A DNA stretch of 46,819 bases from positions 1 to 46,819 of the forward strand of contig NZ_JAELTX010000027.1 of NCBI RefSeq assembly GCF_016429065.1, read 5' to 3'. The notes beneath the pieces are model-generated. The model searched no databases, was not told the DNA's origin, and saw only the letters and a program-made list of their open reading frames with translations. Origin of the DNA: Pedobacter sp. ASV17 (GTDB lineage: Bacteria > Bacteroidota > Bacteroidia > Sphingobacteriales > Sphingobacteriaceae). Position 1 is the stretch's first letter. Each line of letters begins with the position of its first letter. This document shows positions 8,088-16,418 of the stretch, in pieces. Both the position numbers and the translations under genes were made by a program.

Positions 8088-8432
8088 ATGAAAAAGAGGT
8101 ATATCATAGGCTTATTTGCTGTAGCAGCATTAGGCCTGTTTTCTTTGAACACTAACGCTCAGGAAAAAAAAGAGAAAAAAACAGAAGTAGGAAAAGCACT
8201 GCAAAAAACAGGTAAAGCTGTAGAAAAGGGAGCAAGTGCGGTGGGTAACAAAACAGCCGAAGTGGCCGTAAAAGGCAGTGCTAAAGTTGCTGACCAAACC
8301 TATAAAGGCAAAATGGCTCCAGATGGCTCCAATGTTTACATCGATGGTAAAAACCGCAAGTACTATGTGAACAAAAAAGGAGGAAAAGTTTATTTGAAAG
8401 CCAGCCAAATTAAAAATAAGCCAGCTCAGTAG
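8088..8432 (+). CDS. Small secreted basic protein, 114 aa
   Basis: A clear Sec signal peptide (residues 1-24, NTNA/Q) is followed by a very Lys-rich, low-complexity segment (residues 25-75, alternating EKK, GKA and AVKG motifs that suggest a helix). The compact C-terminal block is GSNVYIDGKNRKYYVNKKGGKVYL. That block resembles the short basic adaptor repeat (GxxYxGxxGGxYYxxxxGKKVYL type) found in some secreted bacterial and viral proteins; this is recollection, not a search. The mature protein is small, periplasmic or extracellular and positively charged. Function unknown. It converges with the RNA helicase gene, with a shared terminator between them. Confidence 0.72.
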   Translation: MKKRYIIGLFAVAALGLFSLNTNAQEKKEKKTEVGKALQKTGKAVEKGASAVGNKTAEVAVKGSAKVADQTYKGKMAPDGSNVYIDGKNRKYYVNKKGGKVYLKASQIKNKPAQ

Positions 8433-8500
8433 TCAGCTCAGTTTTCAGTTAGCAATTTTTATGGATGAGTTTAAGTTTGTGCTACTGTAAACTGAAATAA

Positions 8501-8534
8501 AAAAAAGAGTCCCGCACTGCGGAACTCTTTTTTT
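8501..8534. terminator. Bidirectional intrinsic terminator
   Basis: Stem AAAGAGTCCCGC / GCGGAACTCTTT with one mismatch and loop AC or ACT, A-run on the left and T-run on the right. It serves the small secreted protein gene (+) and the DEAD-box helicase gene (-), which converge here. Confidence 0.88.
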
Positions 8535-8556
8535 ATTATTAACGGTGAACTGAAAA

Positions 8557-10461
8557 CTAAGACCTACGTCTTCTGTCGCTTCCGCCATTTCCGCCTTCAC
8601 GTCTTCCGCTTCCACCACTTCTTTCTTCACGACTACGGCCAGAGAAATCTCTAAATCCACCACCGCTGTTTCCACCTTCGCGTCTTCCGCTTCCACCGCC
8701 GCTTCTTCTATCACCACCTCTGTAGCCACCGCCACCTTCACGTCTTCTGTCTCCACCAAATCCGCCACGGTCTCCACCACTACGTCTTCCTTCGCTACGA
8801 CCGCCACGAGCAGGTTCGCCACTTACTTCAATTCTAACTTCTCTACCGTTGTATTGTACGTCTTTAAAGTTCGCTAAAAGTGTTTCAGCTGCTGCGCTTT
8901 CTACTTCAACAAAAGAGAAAACACCTTTTAAGTCAATTTTGCCAACAGCTTTACCGCTAATGCGACCGTTGTTGCAAACAAAACTCAATAAGTCACCTCT
9001 GGTAAATTCGTCTACCGAACCAACGTTGATAAACAAACGAGAGTAACCCGCTTCAGCACCTCTGCCGCCGCGTTCTCCACGCTCGCCACGCTCTCTTCTA
9101 TCACCACGCTCACCACGATCGCGATCATCAGCACTTAAGTTAAGGTCTGGTGCGTTTTGATAATATTCTAAGAAACGATTAAATTCTAATGAAGCAAATT
9201 TCTTGATTACTTCCTCTTTGCTCAAATCAGCAAATTCGTCGTTAATCCTCGACATGTATTTGTCGATTTGTTCTTCGTTAACTTCTACGTTATGTACGCG
9301 GTGAACTAATCCGAACAATTGTTTCTCGCAAACATCAAAACCTGTAGGTAACTCTGCTTTTGTAAATTGTTTTCCGATAATTCTTTCAATCTGGCGGATT
9401 TTGCCAGTTTCTTTCGCGTTGATGATACAGATAGAAACACCTGTTTTACCCGCACGACCAGTACGGCCAGAACGGTGGGTGTAACTTTCAATCTCATCAG
9501 GCAAAGCGTAATTAATTACGTGAGTTACATTGTTTACGTCGATACCACGAGCAGCAACATCTGTAGCAATTAATAACTGCATGTTACGATCGCGGAAACG
9601 TTGCATTACCTTATCACGTTGTTGTTGAGATAAATCTCCGTGTAAAGCATCAGCATTGTAACCATCTTTAATTAAATGCTCCGCAACATCTTGCGTATCC
9701 ATTTTAGTTTTGCAGAAAACCACACCAAAAATATCTGGGTTATAATCTACAATACGTTTTAAGGCTGCATATTTATCACGAGCTTTAACAATATAGTATT
9801 CGTGCTCAATATTTACGTTACCTGTATTCTTGGTGCCCATGGTTAACTCTGTAGGGTTGTCCATGTAATTTTTCGCTATACGGCGCACCTCTGGTGGCAT
9901 GGTAGCAGAAAATAACCAAGTTTTCTTTTCGTCTGGTGTAGTAGAAAGGATGTCGTTGATGTCTTCTTGGAAGCCCATGTTCAACATTTCATCCGCCTCA
10001 TCTAATACTACATACTTCACATTAGAAAAATCAATGGCTTTACGGCCAATAATATCTAACATACGGCCGGGCGTGGCCACAACAATTTGAACTCCGTTTC
10101 TAATTTCGCGGAGTTGTTGCATGATGTTAGCGCCACCGTAAACGGCAACAACACTAGCACCAGGCGTGTTCTTTGAGAAATTTCTGATGTCGTTTGCAAT
10201 CTGCAAACAAAGCTCACGAGTAGGGCACAATATGAGTGCCTGTGGCTTATTGCTCTTAAAGTCGATTAATTCTAACAACGGCAAACCAAATGCGGCTGTT
10301 TTTCCTGTTCCTGTTTGGGCCAAACCAACAAAGTCGTTACTACCCTCTAACAGTACAGGAATGGCTTGCTCCTGAATAGGCGTAGGATTTTCAAATCCTA
10401 GCTCTTTAACGGCATTAACAACGTCATCACTTATCCCCAATTTACTAAATGGGTTTATCAT
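8557..10461 (-). CDS. DEAD-box RNA helicase with RGG-rich tail
   Basis: 634 aa. ATP-dependent RNA unwinding in ribosome assembly, RNA decay or cold response (DeaD/CsdA-like). All motifs are present: Q-motif NPTPIQEQ at 25-32, AQTGTGKT at 48-55, PTRELCLQIAND, TPGRMLDII, DEAD at 154-157, FSATMP, and in the second RecA domain ATDVAARGIDV and HRSGRTGRAGKTG. A C-terminal DbpA/CsdA-type RNA-binding domain is visible (SRLFINVGSVDEFTRGDLLS...REVRIEVS). It is followed by a disordered tail of about 85 residues rich in Arg, Gly and Ser, plus a GERGERGG block just before the domain. Its promoter has a TACCTTTG box 24 nt upstream of the ATG. Confidence 0.96.
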   Translation of the reverse strand: MINPFSKLGISDDVVNAVKELGFENPTPIQEQAIPVLLEGSNDFVGLAQTGTGKTAAFGLPLLELIDFKSNKPQALILCPTRELCLQIANDIRNFSKNTPGASVVAVYGGANIMQQLREIRNGVQIVVATPGRMLDIIGRKAIDFSNVKYVVLDEADEMLNMGFQEDINDILSTTPDEKKTWLFSATMPPEVRRIAKNYMDNPTELTMGTKNTGNVNIEHEYYIVKARDKYAALKRIVDYNPDIFGVVFCKTKMDTQDVAEHLIKDGYNADALHGDLSQQQRDKVMQRFRDRNMQLLIATDVAARGIDVNNVTHVINYALPDEIESYTHRSGRTGRAGKTGVSICIINAKETGKIRQIERIIGKQFTKAELPTGFDVCEKQLFGLVHRVHNVEVNEEQIDKYMSRINDEFADLSKEEVIKKFASLEFNRFLEYYQNAPDLNLSADDRDRGERGDRRERGERGERGGRGAEAGYSRLFINVGSVDEFTRGDLLSFVCNNGRISGKAVGKIDLKGVFSFVEVESAAAETLLANFKDVQYNGREVRIEVSGEPARGGRSEGRRSGGDRGGFGGDRRREGGGGYRGGDRRSGGGSGRREGGNSGGGFRDFSGRSREERSGGSGRREGGNGGSDRRRRS

Positions 10462-10484
10462 TATAACATTTTTAAATTAAGGCG

Positions 10485-10492
10485 CAAAGGTA
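10485..10492 (-). promoter_or_regulatory. -7 box of helicase promoter
   Basis: TACCTTTG on the minus strand matches the Bacteroidetes -7 consensus TAnnTTTG and lies 24 nt before the helicase ATG. Confidence 0.75.
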
Positions 10493-10676
10493 CGCTTAAT
10501 AATCGGTAATTTATAGTGTTAACATTAATTAGTTTTTTTCTTAATAAATTGTAAATAAGAAAGTTAAACAAGTAATGGGCCGGTTTAATGCCCTTTCATG
10601 AGTTTCGGAGCGCATTTGTAGTGCAATTAACAACGGAAAGTCCCTCTTTTCGCTTCAATCTTTTTGTTTCAACTTC

Positions 10677-10765
10677 TGTCGTCCTGAGCTTCCCGACCAA
10701 TCGGGACAAGCTGTGGAAGGGTCTGTTTCATCTGCCCCAAACGTTTCGATAAACTTGGCGTGACA
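10677..10765. repeat. Dispersed 'AAGCTCAGGACGAC' type repeat
   Basis: On the minus strand: a GTCACGCCAAGTTTATCGAAACG half, then GACCCTTCCACAGCTTGTCC and GAAGCTCAGGACGAC. It is recognised from memory as a widespread Bacteroidetes intergenic element. An internal palindrome at 10691-10706 appears inserted into the usual wording. Confidence 0.5.
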
Positions 10766-10895
10766 ATAAACGAAAGACAGCACAAAAAGTATTTCCAGTT
10801 CAATAGGGGCGATGGCCCATTGGCCTGCCAAGAAGCAAACTTGGGGTTTTATAAGTTTGACGAGATCTTTTCTAGTTGTTGGTAGTCTTTGTTTA

Positions 10896-11222
10896 TTAAT
10901 TTTTGACTTGGTACAAGTTATTGTTTTTTGAATGATCAAATTCTTGCTGTGTGTTATAACGTCTGCGATCATCATTCCTCGAAACACATCTGATTACTTT
11001 AAATGTAGTGATTAGTATAAGAATAATAGTGATAATGATGCTTTTGGTTGAAGTTCCCGTTGTGGCTGGTGGTGTATAGCTGAAATCGATAGTTGCAAAG
11101 GTTTTGTCTATTTCTTCGATTGAAACCCCATTGGTTATTAAATTAGCTTTAATTTCTTCTTTAGTAAAGCCAGCACTTAATTGGTTATAAATGTCTTCTT
11201 CTAAATTCTTGGCCATCTTCAT
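10896..11222 (-). CDS. Small single-pass membrane protein, 108 aa
   Basis: Unrecognised. The open frame extends 17 codons further upstream, but the MKMAKNLEEDIYNQL start (Met at 11222 or 11216) gives a more natural N-terminus. Residues 1-50 form a soluble region with alternating charged and hydrophobic residues (AKNLEEDIYNQLSAGFTKEEIKANLITNGVSIEEID), likely a small helical domain resembling UBA-like or SHOCT-like folds, though I cannot assign it. A TPPATTGTSTKS linker leads to one membrane helix (IIITIILILITTFKVI), then a short charged, Asn-rich cytoplasmic tail. It is probably real, with no known function. Confidence 0.55.
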   Translation of the reverse strand: MKMAKNLEEDIYNQLSAGFTKEEIKANLITNGVSIEEIDKTFATIDFSYTPPATTGTSTKSIIITIILILITTFKVIRCVSRNDDRRRYNTQQEFDHSKNNNLYQVKN

Positions 11223-11474
11223 GTATGTCGTGTTTTTTGTTTGGTGATTTTGTTTATAAATCCTCTTTATCAATGTTTGCCCTACGCGTTAGCATGGGTA
11301 ACGATTCCTTGTTGTCCGATATGGAATTTAAATGAAGGACTTTGGGTAGTATCATTATGCCGCTCCATAAAGTCCGCAAGGCGTTTCTTTTTGGCTGCAG
11401 CTAATGATTGAGAATAAAAATAATAGTGGGTAACGCTAGTTGGAGCGTCTTTTTCATGAGGGTTAATTTTAGGA

Positions 11475-11507
11475 AGACTTACGAAGCTTTTAAAACTTCG
11501 TAAGTCT
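11475..11507. repeat. 33-bp hairpin repeat, subfamily II
   Basis: AGACTTACGAAGCTT (11475-11489), loop TTA, AAACTTCGTAAGTCT (11493-11507): 15-bp arms with one mismatch. It shares its arms and its left flank (GGGTTAATTTTAGG) with the copy at 29516. It lies 23 bp past the stop of the T9SS cargo gene and could also act in 3'-end formation. Confidence 0.88.
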
Positions 11508-11530
11508 AAGATATTTGTTATCCAAAATAT

Positions 11531-12610
11531 TTATTGAATAAATTTCTGCGTAACGGTTTCGCTTGCCGTAGTTAATGATGCCACGTGCAAGCCATTAGCG
11601 CCGTTAAAAGGTACCGAAACATTGTTGTAGCCTTTATTCAGGCCCAATTGTTGTTCCGTTAATTTACGGCCATTTAAGTCGTAGATTTTAAAGGAGCCTT
11701 TGCCTTCGTTGGCAGCAAAAATAGTGAGCTTAACTGTACCTTCTTGTTTGTTGGCAAACACCCTAAAATTGCTGGCGGCTACATTTGATTTTACTGCTAC
11801 AACTTCCGATTCAAAGCTTTTTCCGTCTGCATCAACCTGTTTAAGTCGGTAATAACCCACTCCAGGTAATGCATCTTTATCTGTAAAGGCATAGCTTTTT
11901 GCTGTACTGCTGGTGCCAGCACCTTTTACTTCGCCAATTTTTGAAAATACTTTGCCGTCCCCAGAACGTAAAACCTCAAAATGAGCGTTGTCTTTTTCTG
12001 AAGCAGTGTTCCATGCTAAATCAATGTTTTGTAGATTGGCTTTTGCAGCAAAAGAAGTTAGGGATACAGGTAGGACAGTTAGGGAGTTTACAGCGATATC
12101 GTCAAGCCTATATTGTGTTGCCGTTCCACTATTGGTAAACCTGATGGTGAGCGTAGAAGTGTTTGGAAGTCCTGTTATACGAACGAGGCGCCAAATCGCT
12201 GTACCGCCTCCTGTTGGCTGTGCGGGTATTGAAATAGCTGTGAAATTTGTTCCATTGGTGCTGTATTCAAATGTCAAATCAGTAGCGTCGCTTGCAGTTG
12301 AGCTTTTATATAAGCCAAATTCAATAGCAGGATTAATCAATGTTGCGGTACTAATTCCAGCAATCGAAAAATTCCTTCCAACTGTATTGGTAATAAAGAC
12401 ATTCCCTGCTCCTGATGCCCCAGCATAACCGCTAGAAGCAGATGAAGTTCTTACATCGGCTGTGCCGGCATAAGTAAACGCACCATTGTTTTGCCATCCT
12501 GTATAAGAGGTAACTGCAGTGGTTATACCAGGGTTTCCCATGTTTTCTGCTATTTGGGCTTTAGTACCTATTGATGCAAGAAATAATAGTGAAAGTAAAA
12601 GTTTTTTCAT
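11531..12610 (-). CDS. T9SS-exported protein with C-terminal sorting domain
   Basis: 359 aa. Signal peptide at residues 1-18 (IGTKA/Q). The N-terminal half (about 20-180) is a beta-rich domain with a galactose-binding/jelly-roll look (LTFEYSTNGTNFTAISIP, STLTIRFTNSG, YRLDDIAVNSL). Next comes the VLPVSLTSFAAKANLQNIDLAWNTASEKDNAHFEVLRSGDG block, ending at GVGYYRLKQVDADG. This block is very common just before the sorting domain in Bacteroidetes secreted proteins. The last 75 or so residues (FRVFANK...FKIYDLNGRKL...VTQKFIQ) form a type A C-terminal domain for the type IX secretion system. It is likely exported and attached to the cell surface; ligand unknown. Confidence 0.9.
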   Translation of the reverse strand: MKKLLLSLLFLASIGTKAQIAENMGNPGITTAVTSYTGWQNNGAFTYAGTADVRTSSASSGYAGASGAGNVFITNTVGRNFSIAGISTATLINPAIEFGLYKSSTASDATDLTFEYSTNGTNFTAISIPAQPTGGGTAIWRLVRITGLPNTSTLTIRFTNSGTATQYRLDDIAVNSLTVLPVSLTSFAAKANLQNIDLAWNTASEKDNAHFEVLRSGDGKVFSKIGEVKGAGTSSTAKSYAFTDKDALPGVGYYRLKQVDADGKSFESEVVAVKSNVAASNFRVFANKQEGTVKLTIFAANEGKGSFKIYDLNGRKLTEQQLGLNKGYNNVSVPFNGANGLHVASLTTASETVTQKFIQ

Positions 12611-12693
12611 AAAAGGGGTTTAAAGGTGAACGATTACTTATAAAGTTAATAAAAAGCTGACACTTACTCCATTAAAGAATAAATATTATTTTT

Positions 12694-13140
12694 TTAACGT
12701 AATCTGTCGGCCGAGCGAATTAATTTTTCGTCCTTTTTAATACCCCTAATAGCTAATAGGGTGAAAATAATAGCTACTAATGAAAGATAGATTCCTGGCT
12801 CGAGATCAAATTGGGTTGCTCCGCTGATACCGTTGACAATTTGGAAAAACCATACCGATAAAGCCAAAATCAATACGATGTTCAATAACGCAATTCGGAT
12901 CTGTAGCTTTCTATTCCTAAAATTAAAAATGTTCACTAAGCTAATCAGTCCAGCAAATACAGTGCTAATCAATAACGGAATATTGGTAGCCGAACCTTCA
13001 GCGCCAGTGATTTTAAGGCCTGAACCATACAGCGTATGGTAGCCAGCACTTGAAACAACACCCATAATAGGAACAAACAATAAACACAAAATAGTGATAG
13101 CGGCAAGCAAAAGCCAAATAGATTGAATTCTCTGAATCAT
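12694..13140 (-). CDS. DUF4293 family membrane protein
   Basis: 148 aa with four predicted membrane helices (about 8-28, 52-72, 82-102, 116-136) and the family's typical opening MIQRIQSIWLLLAAI. DUF4293 proteins are Bacteroidetes inner membrane proteins of unknown function. The C-terminus is charged (IKKDEKLIRSADRLR) and likely cytoplasmic. The ATG lies 20 nt after a TAAGTTTG promoter box on the minus strand. It is divergent from truA. Confidence 0.87.
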   Translation of the reverse strand: MIQRIQSIWLLLAAITILCLLFVPIMGVVSSAGYHTLYGSGLKITGAEGSATNIPLLISTVFAGLISLVNIFNFRNRKLQIRIALLNIVLILALSVWFFQIVNGISGATQFDLEPGIYLSLVAIIFTLLAIRGIKKDEKLIRSADRLR

Positions 13141-13159
13141 AATGAGATGAAATTTTTTA

Positions 13160-13167
13160 CAAACTTA
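13160..13167 (-). promoter_or_regulatory. -7 box of DUF4293 gene promoter
   Basis: TAAGTTTG on the minus strand fits TAnnTTTG exactly and ends 20 nt before the ATG at 13140. Confidence 0.72.
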
Positions 13168-13237
13168 GCTTTTTATTTGGTTTGTTAGGTTTTGGTTGTT
13201 TCGTTTTTTAGGCTTTTTGCTGAACTTATAACTTACT

Positions 13238-14029
13238 ATGTATAACTTAAAACCTTATTTTTGCAGCTTGGAAACAAAACGTTATTTCGTTGAGCTTAGC
13301 TATAACGGCACCAACTTTCATGGCTGGCAAATACAGCCTAACGGAATCACCGTTCAGGAATGTTTGGATAAAGCATTAAGCACTTATTTTAGACAGGACA
13401 TCGTTTCTTTGGGATGCGGGCGTACAGATACTGGCGTGCATGCTACGCAGTTTTATGCCCATGTTGATTTGGTGGACGTAACGCCGAAGCAAATCAACAA
13501 TGCCACTACTGGGTTAAATGCGTTACTGCCTTATAGTATTGCCGTACACCGTATTTTTGAAGTGGCTGCCAATGCTCATGCCCGTTTTGATGCTACCGCT
13601 AGGGAATACAAATACCATCTTCATTTCCAAAAAGATCCGTTTAAGTTAGATCGATCGTGGTTGTACAAAGGTGAATTGGATGTGGAAAAGATGAACCAAG
13701 CAGCGCAATTGTTATTGCAATACACTGATTTTTCTTGTTTCAGTAAATCGAACACGCAGACATTTACCAATAACTGTAAAATTAGCCACGCAATGTTTGA
13801 ATTACAACCAAACGGAATTATTTTTACCATCAAAGCCGATAGGTTTTTGCGCAACATGGTAAGAGCCATTATGGGAACTTTGGTAATGGTAGGGCGTGGC
13901 GATGTTGAAGTGCCCGAAGTTTCAAGAATCGTGGAAAGTAAGAATCGTGGCAATGCAGGCCAATCTGTACCCGCTTGCGGACTTTATTTGGTGGCGGTGG
14001 AATATCCATATATAAAATGCGATGATTAG
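13238..14029 (+). CDS. truA: tRNA pseudouridine synthase A
   Basis: 263 aa in the longest form. TruA converts uridines 38-40 of the tRNA anticodon stem to pseudouridine. The catalytic Asp64 sits in GCGRTDTGVHA (59-69). Other family motifs are YFVELSYNGTNFHGWQIQPNGITVQ (16-40), AREYKYHL, and DRFLRNMVRAIMGTLVMVGRG near the C-terminus. The family normally starts with RYF..LSYNG a few residues from the N-terminus, so the first 10 residues (MYNLKPYFCS) may not be translated. A promoter-like box overlaps them, and a TTG start at 13268 is an alternative. The ABC exporter gene follows after 34 bp. Confidence 0.94.
   Translation: MYNLKPYFCSLETKRYFVELSYNGTNFHGWQIQPNGITVQECLDKALSTYFRQDIVSLGCGRTDTGVHATQFYAHVDLVDVTPKQINNATTGLNALLPYSIAVHRIFEVAANAHARFDATAREYKYHLHFQKDPFKLDRSWLYKGELDVEKMNQAAQLLLQYTDFSCFSKSNTQTFTNNCKISHAMFELQPNGIIFTIKADRFLRNMVRAIMGTLVMVGRGDVEVPEVSRIVESKNRGNAGQSVPACGLYLVAVEYPYIKCDD
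13256..13263 (+). promoter_or_regulatory. Possible -7 box inside annotated truA start
   Basis: TATTTTTG followed by CAG is a perfect TAnnTTTG box lying 18 bp inside the longest truA frame. If used, translation must begin downstream, for example at the TTG at 13268 (LETKRYFVEL). No clear -33 element is visible. Confidence 0.45.
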
Positions 14030-14063
14030 CGTATTTGCTAATGATCAAATTAACTAATAGAAC

Positions 14064-15848
14064 ATGTCGAAAGTAACTGGAGAGGCATTTAATTTTAGCT
14101 TGTTAAAAAGGGTAATGGCCTATGTAAGGCCTTATCGGGCTATTTTTATCTGGTCGGTAGCACTTACCATTTTATTGGCTGCCATTGCTCCAGCTAGACC
14201 ACTTTTAGTAGGTTATACTTTGGACAAGCACATTCTTAAAGGCGATTATTATGGTTTGCTAAACGTAACCATTTTGATGTTGGTACTGCTGGTGCTGCAA
14301 ACTATTTTCCAATATGCCCACACGTTGCTCACCAATAAACTCGGGCAGTCGGCCATTAGAGATTTGCGGATTAACGTGTTTAACCACATCAGTAAGTTAA
14401 GGCTCAAGTTTTTTGATAAAACGCCCATTGGCCAACTCATTACCCGTACCGTTTCTGATTTGGAAACTATTGCAGATATTTTCTCCGAAGGATTAATTGC
14501 GATGATTGGGGACATGTTGCAGGTGATTGTACTCATGGGCATCATGTTTTGGATGGATTGGAAGCTTACTTTGGCAGTATTAATTCCAATGCCATTTTTA
14601 ATTATTGCTACTAGGATTTTTCAAAAGGCTATCAAAGTGGCTTTCCAAGAAGTGCGGGCCGAAGTATCTAACCTAAACACCTTCTTGCAAGAACATATCA
14701 GCGGGATAGCCATTATCCAATATTTTGCGAGGGAGGACCAAGAGTATAAGAAATTTGAAAAGATCAATTTGCGCTATCGCGATGCCAATATTCGCTCCAA
14801 TTGGTATTATTCTATTTTCTTCCCCGTAGTAGAGCTGATTTCGGCAATGTCTTTAGGCCTGTTAATTTGGTATGGTGCAAAAACGGTGTTGGCAAAGCCC
14901 GATCTGGATCCAGGGATCATTACCACTTTTATCATGTTCATTAACATGTTGTTTAGACCAATTAGGGAGCTGGCAGATAAATTTAACACCCTGCAAATGG
15001 GGATGGTAGGTGCCGAACGTGTTTTTAAAGTATTGGATACCCAAGAAATCACGGTAAACTCTGGGAATTTGGCCCCCAAAAAGCTGGAAGGCAATATTGC
15101 CTTCAAAAATGTTTGGTTCAGCTATGATCAAGACGGAGAAGAAGATCCAAAATATGTATTGAAGGACATTTCTTTTGAGGTGAAATCAGGGCAAACCATT
15201 GCCTTGGTGGGTGCTACAGGTGCAGGGAAATCTTCCACTATTAATATTTTGAACCGTTTTTACGAAATCCAACAAGGAAGCATCACCATTGATCAGCAGA
15301 ATATCCAAGACTACGACCTATCTTATTTGCGCAGAAATATAGCCACGGTTTTACAGGATGTTTTTCTCTTTTCGGATACTATTTTTAACAATATCACTTT
15401 AAATAATCCTGATATTGAATATGAGGAAGTAGTGGAAGCGGCCAAAAAAGTAGGTGCACATGAGTTCATTGAGCGTTTGCCAGGTGGCTATCATTACAAC
15501 GTGATGGAAAGAGGAGCCACACTTTCCGCGGGACAAGCACAACTGATTTCTTTCATCAGGGCCTTGGTTTACAAGCCTGCCATTTTGGTATTGGATGAGG
15601 CAACTTCATCGGTGGATACCGAAACTGAAATGCTGATTCAAAATGCAATTGACAAATTAATGCAGGACAGGACTTCCATCGTTATTGCCCATCGCTTGTC
15701 GACCATCCAAAAAGCAGATTTAATTATTGTTTTGGATAAAGGAGAGATAAAAGAAAAGGGCACGCACCAACAATTGCTGAAATTGGATGGCTATTATAAA
15801 CGTCTGTACGATTTGCAGTTTTCTTCCGTAGGTATTGCTAAAAACTAG
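14064..15848 (+). CDS. ABC exporter, fused permease-ATPase (MsbA/YheH-like)
   Basis: 594 aa half-transporter that works as a dimer in the inner membrane, exporting lipids, peptides or drugs; substrate not predictable. The N-terminal six-helix domain (about 15-330) has the usual VRAEVSNLNTFLQEHISGIAIIQYF coupling segment. The ATPase domain has Walker A (GATGAGKS, about 382-389), the signature ATLSAGQAQ (486-490 LSAGQ rather than LSGGQ), Walker B ILVLDEATSSVD (about 506-517) and the switch HRLSTIQKAD. The variant signature is typical of the YheH/MdlB subgroup. It is probably co-transcribed with truA and its stop lies 9 bp from the converging lipoprotein gene. Confidence 0.93.
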   Translation: MSKVTGEAFNFSLLKRVMAYVRPYRAIFIWSVALTILLAAIAPARPLLVGYTLDKHILKGDYYGLLNVTILMLVLLVLQTIFQYAHTLLTNKLGQSAIRDLRINVFNHISKLRLKFFDKTPIGQLITRTVSDLETIADIFSEGLIAMIGDMLQVIVLMGIMFWMDWKLTLAVLIPMPFLIIATRIFQKAIKVAFQEVRAEVSNLNTFLQEHISGIAIIQYFAREDQEYKKFEKINLRYRDANIRSNWYYSIFFPVVELISAMSLGLLIWYGAKTVLAKPDLDPGIITTFIMFINMLFRPIRELADKFNTLQMGMVGAERVFKVLDTQEITVNSGNLAPKKLEGNIAFKNVWFSYDQDGEEDPKYVLKDISFEVKSGQTIALVGATGAGKSSTINILNRFYEIQQGSITIDQQNIQDYDLSYLRRNIATVLQDVFLFSDTIFNNITLNNPDIEYEEVVEAAKKVGAHEFIERLPGGYHYNVMERGATLSAGQAQLISFIRALVYKPAILVLDEATSSVDTETEMLIQNAIDKLMQDRTSIVIAHRLSTIQKADLIIVLDKGEIKEKGTHQQLLKLDGYYKRLYDLQFSSVGIAKN

Positions 15849-15856
15849 CGAACATT

Positions 15857-16285
15857 TTATTTTCTGAAATCTCTTTCAATAACGTGTAAAATCACATTGG
15901 TGCCAACTATTTCTTTTCGGGTATGAACCAATTTGAAATAGCCCGTTCTCAAGTATCCGATATGCCAAGTGCTGTCGGGGGTAGAAGAGAATTTGATGTT
16001 TTCGCCAGTCGCATCAATCGTGAAATCTACGGCTGTTGCTCTTCTAATAAACTTAAGGTCACTTGTAAAGGTGGTAGTATCTGCAGGTGTAAAGGTGGTG
16101 GTGTCTGGACGACCTGCAGTGTCGTTTTTAATGGTAGTTTTGATTTCTATCCTTAAGGGCCATTTGCCTGTGAGGTAGCGCTCTACAAAAAGCTTGCTGT
16201 TTACGGGTTCCTTTTTGCAGGAATAACCTATTGCTCCAATTGTAAGCAAACCCATTAAAACAAACATTAGTTTACGCATCGTCAT
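15857..16285 (-). CDS. Putative lipoprotein, 142 aa
   Basis: Hydrophobic N-terminus ending IGAIGYSCKKEP gives a lipobox with Cys23, so a lipid-anchored periplasmic or outer membrane protein is likely. The remainder reads as a small beta-rich domain with WPLRIEIKTTIKN, a repeated DTTTFTPADTTTFTSDLKF stretch and SSTPDSTWHIGYLRTGYFKL, which resembles lipocalin-like lipoproteins common in this group. No known function. The start at 16285 (MTM) or Met3 (16279) cannot be decided, but both follow a TATATTTG promoter box closely. It converges with the ABC exporter with almost no gap. Confidence 0.72.
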   Translation of the reverse strand: MTMRKLMFVLMGLLTIGAIGYSCKKEPVNSKLFVERYLTGKWPLRIEIKTTIKNDTAGRPDTTTFTPADTTTFTSDLKFIRRATAVDFTIDATGENIKFSSTPDSTWHIGYLRTGYFKLVHTRKEIVGTNVILHVIERDFRK

Positions 16286-16299
16286 TTATGTATTTATAG

Positions 16300-16307
16300 C
16301 AAATATA
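16300..16307 (-). promoter_or_regulatory. -7 box of lipoprotein gene promoter
   Basis: TATATTTG on the minus strand, 15 nt upstream of the ATG at 16285, fits TAnnTTTG. Confidence 0.7.
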
Positions 16308-16388
16308 CAAAACTAAAGTTTTTAATTGGGGGTAATAGAGCGCATTAAATGGATAAAGGAGTATTGATACATATTCAAATTATGTTAT

Positions 16389-16396
16389 TATCTTTC
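16389..16396 (+). promoter_or_regulatory. Near-consensus -7 box before symporter gene
   Basis: TATCTTTC differs from TAnnTTTG only at the last base and lies 23 nt before the ATG at 16419, the same distance as the better boxes in this window. Confidence 0.45.
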
Positions 16397-16418
16397 CAGC
16401 TTCAAACCGATACTAAAC

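Larger units (their letters stand above)
10462..10895. other. 434-bp intergenic region
   Basis: No gene supported. It contains the helicase promoter (10485-10492) and a block at 10677-10765 that reads, on the minus strand, like the common Bacteroidetes intergenic phrase CCCTTCGACAAGCTCAGGA. That phrase is interrupted here by the small palindrome TCCCGA-CCAA-TCGGGA (10691-10706). A 110-codon open frame across it encodes only this repeat and is rejected. Confidence 0.6.

Noticed and set aside
8445..8822. 125-codon minus-strand open frame, Val/Ala/Glu-rich
   Set aside because: It lies in a shifted frame over the RGG-encoding end of the helicase and only reflects the repeated codons there.
10655..10987. 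110-codon minus-strand open frame
   Set aside because: Most of it translates a dispersed repeat (FGADETDPSTACPDWSG) and it overlaps the better-supported small membrane protein gene.
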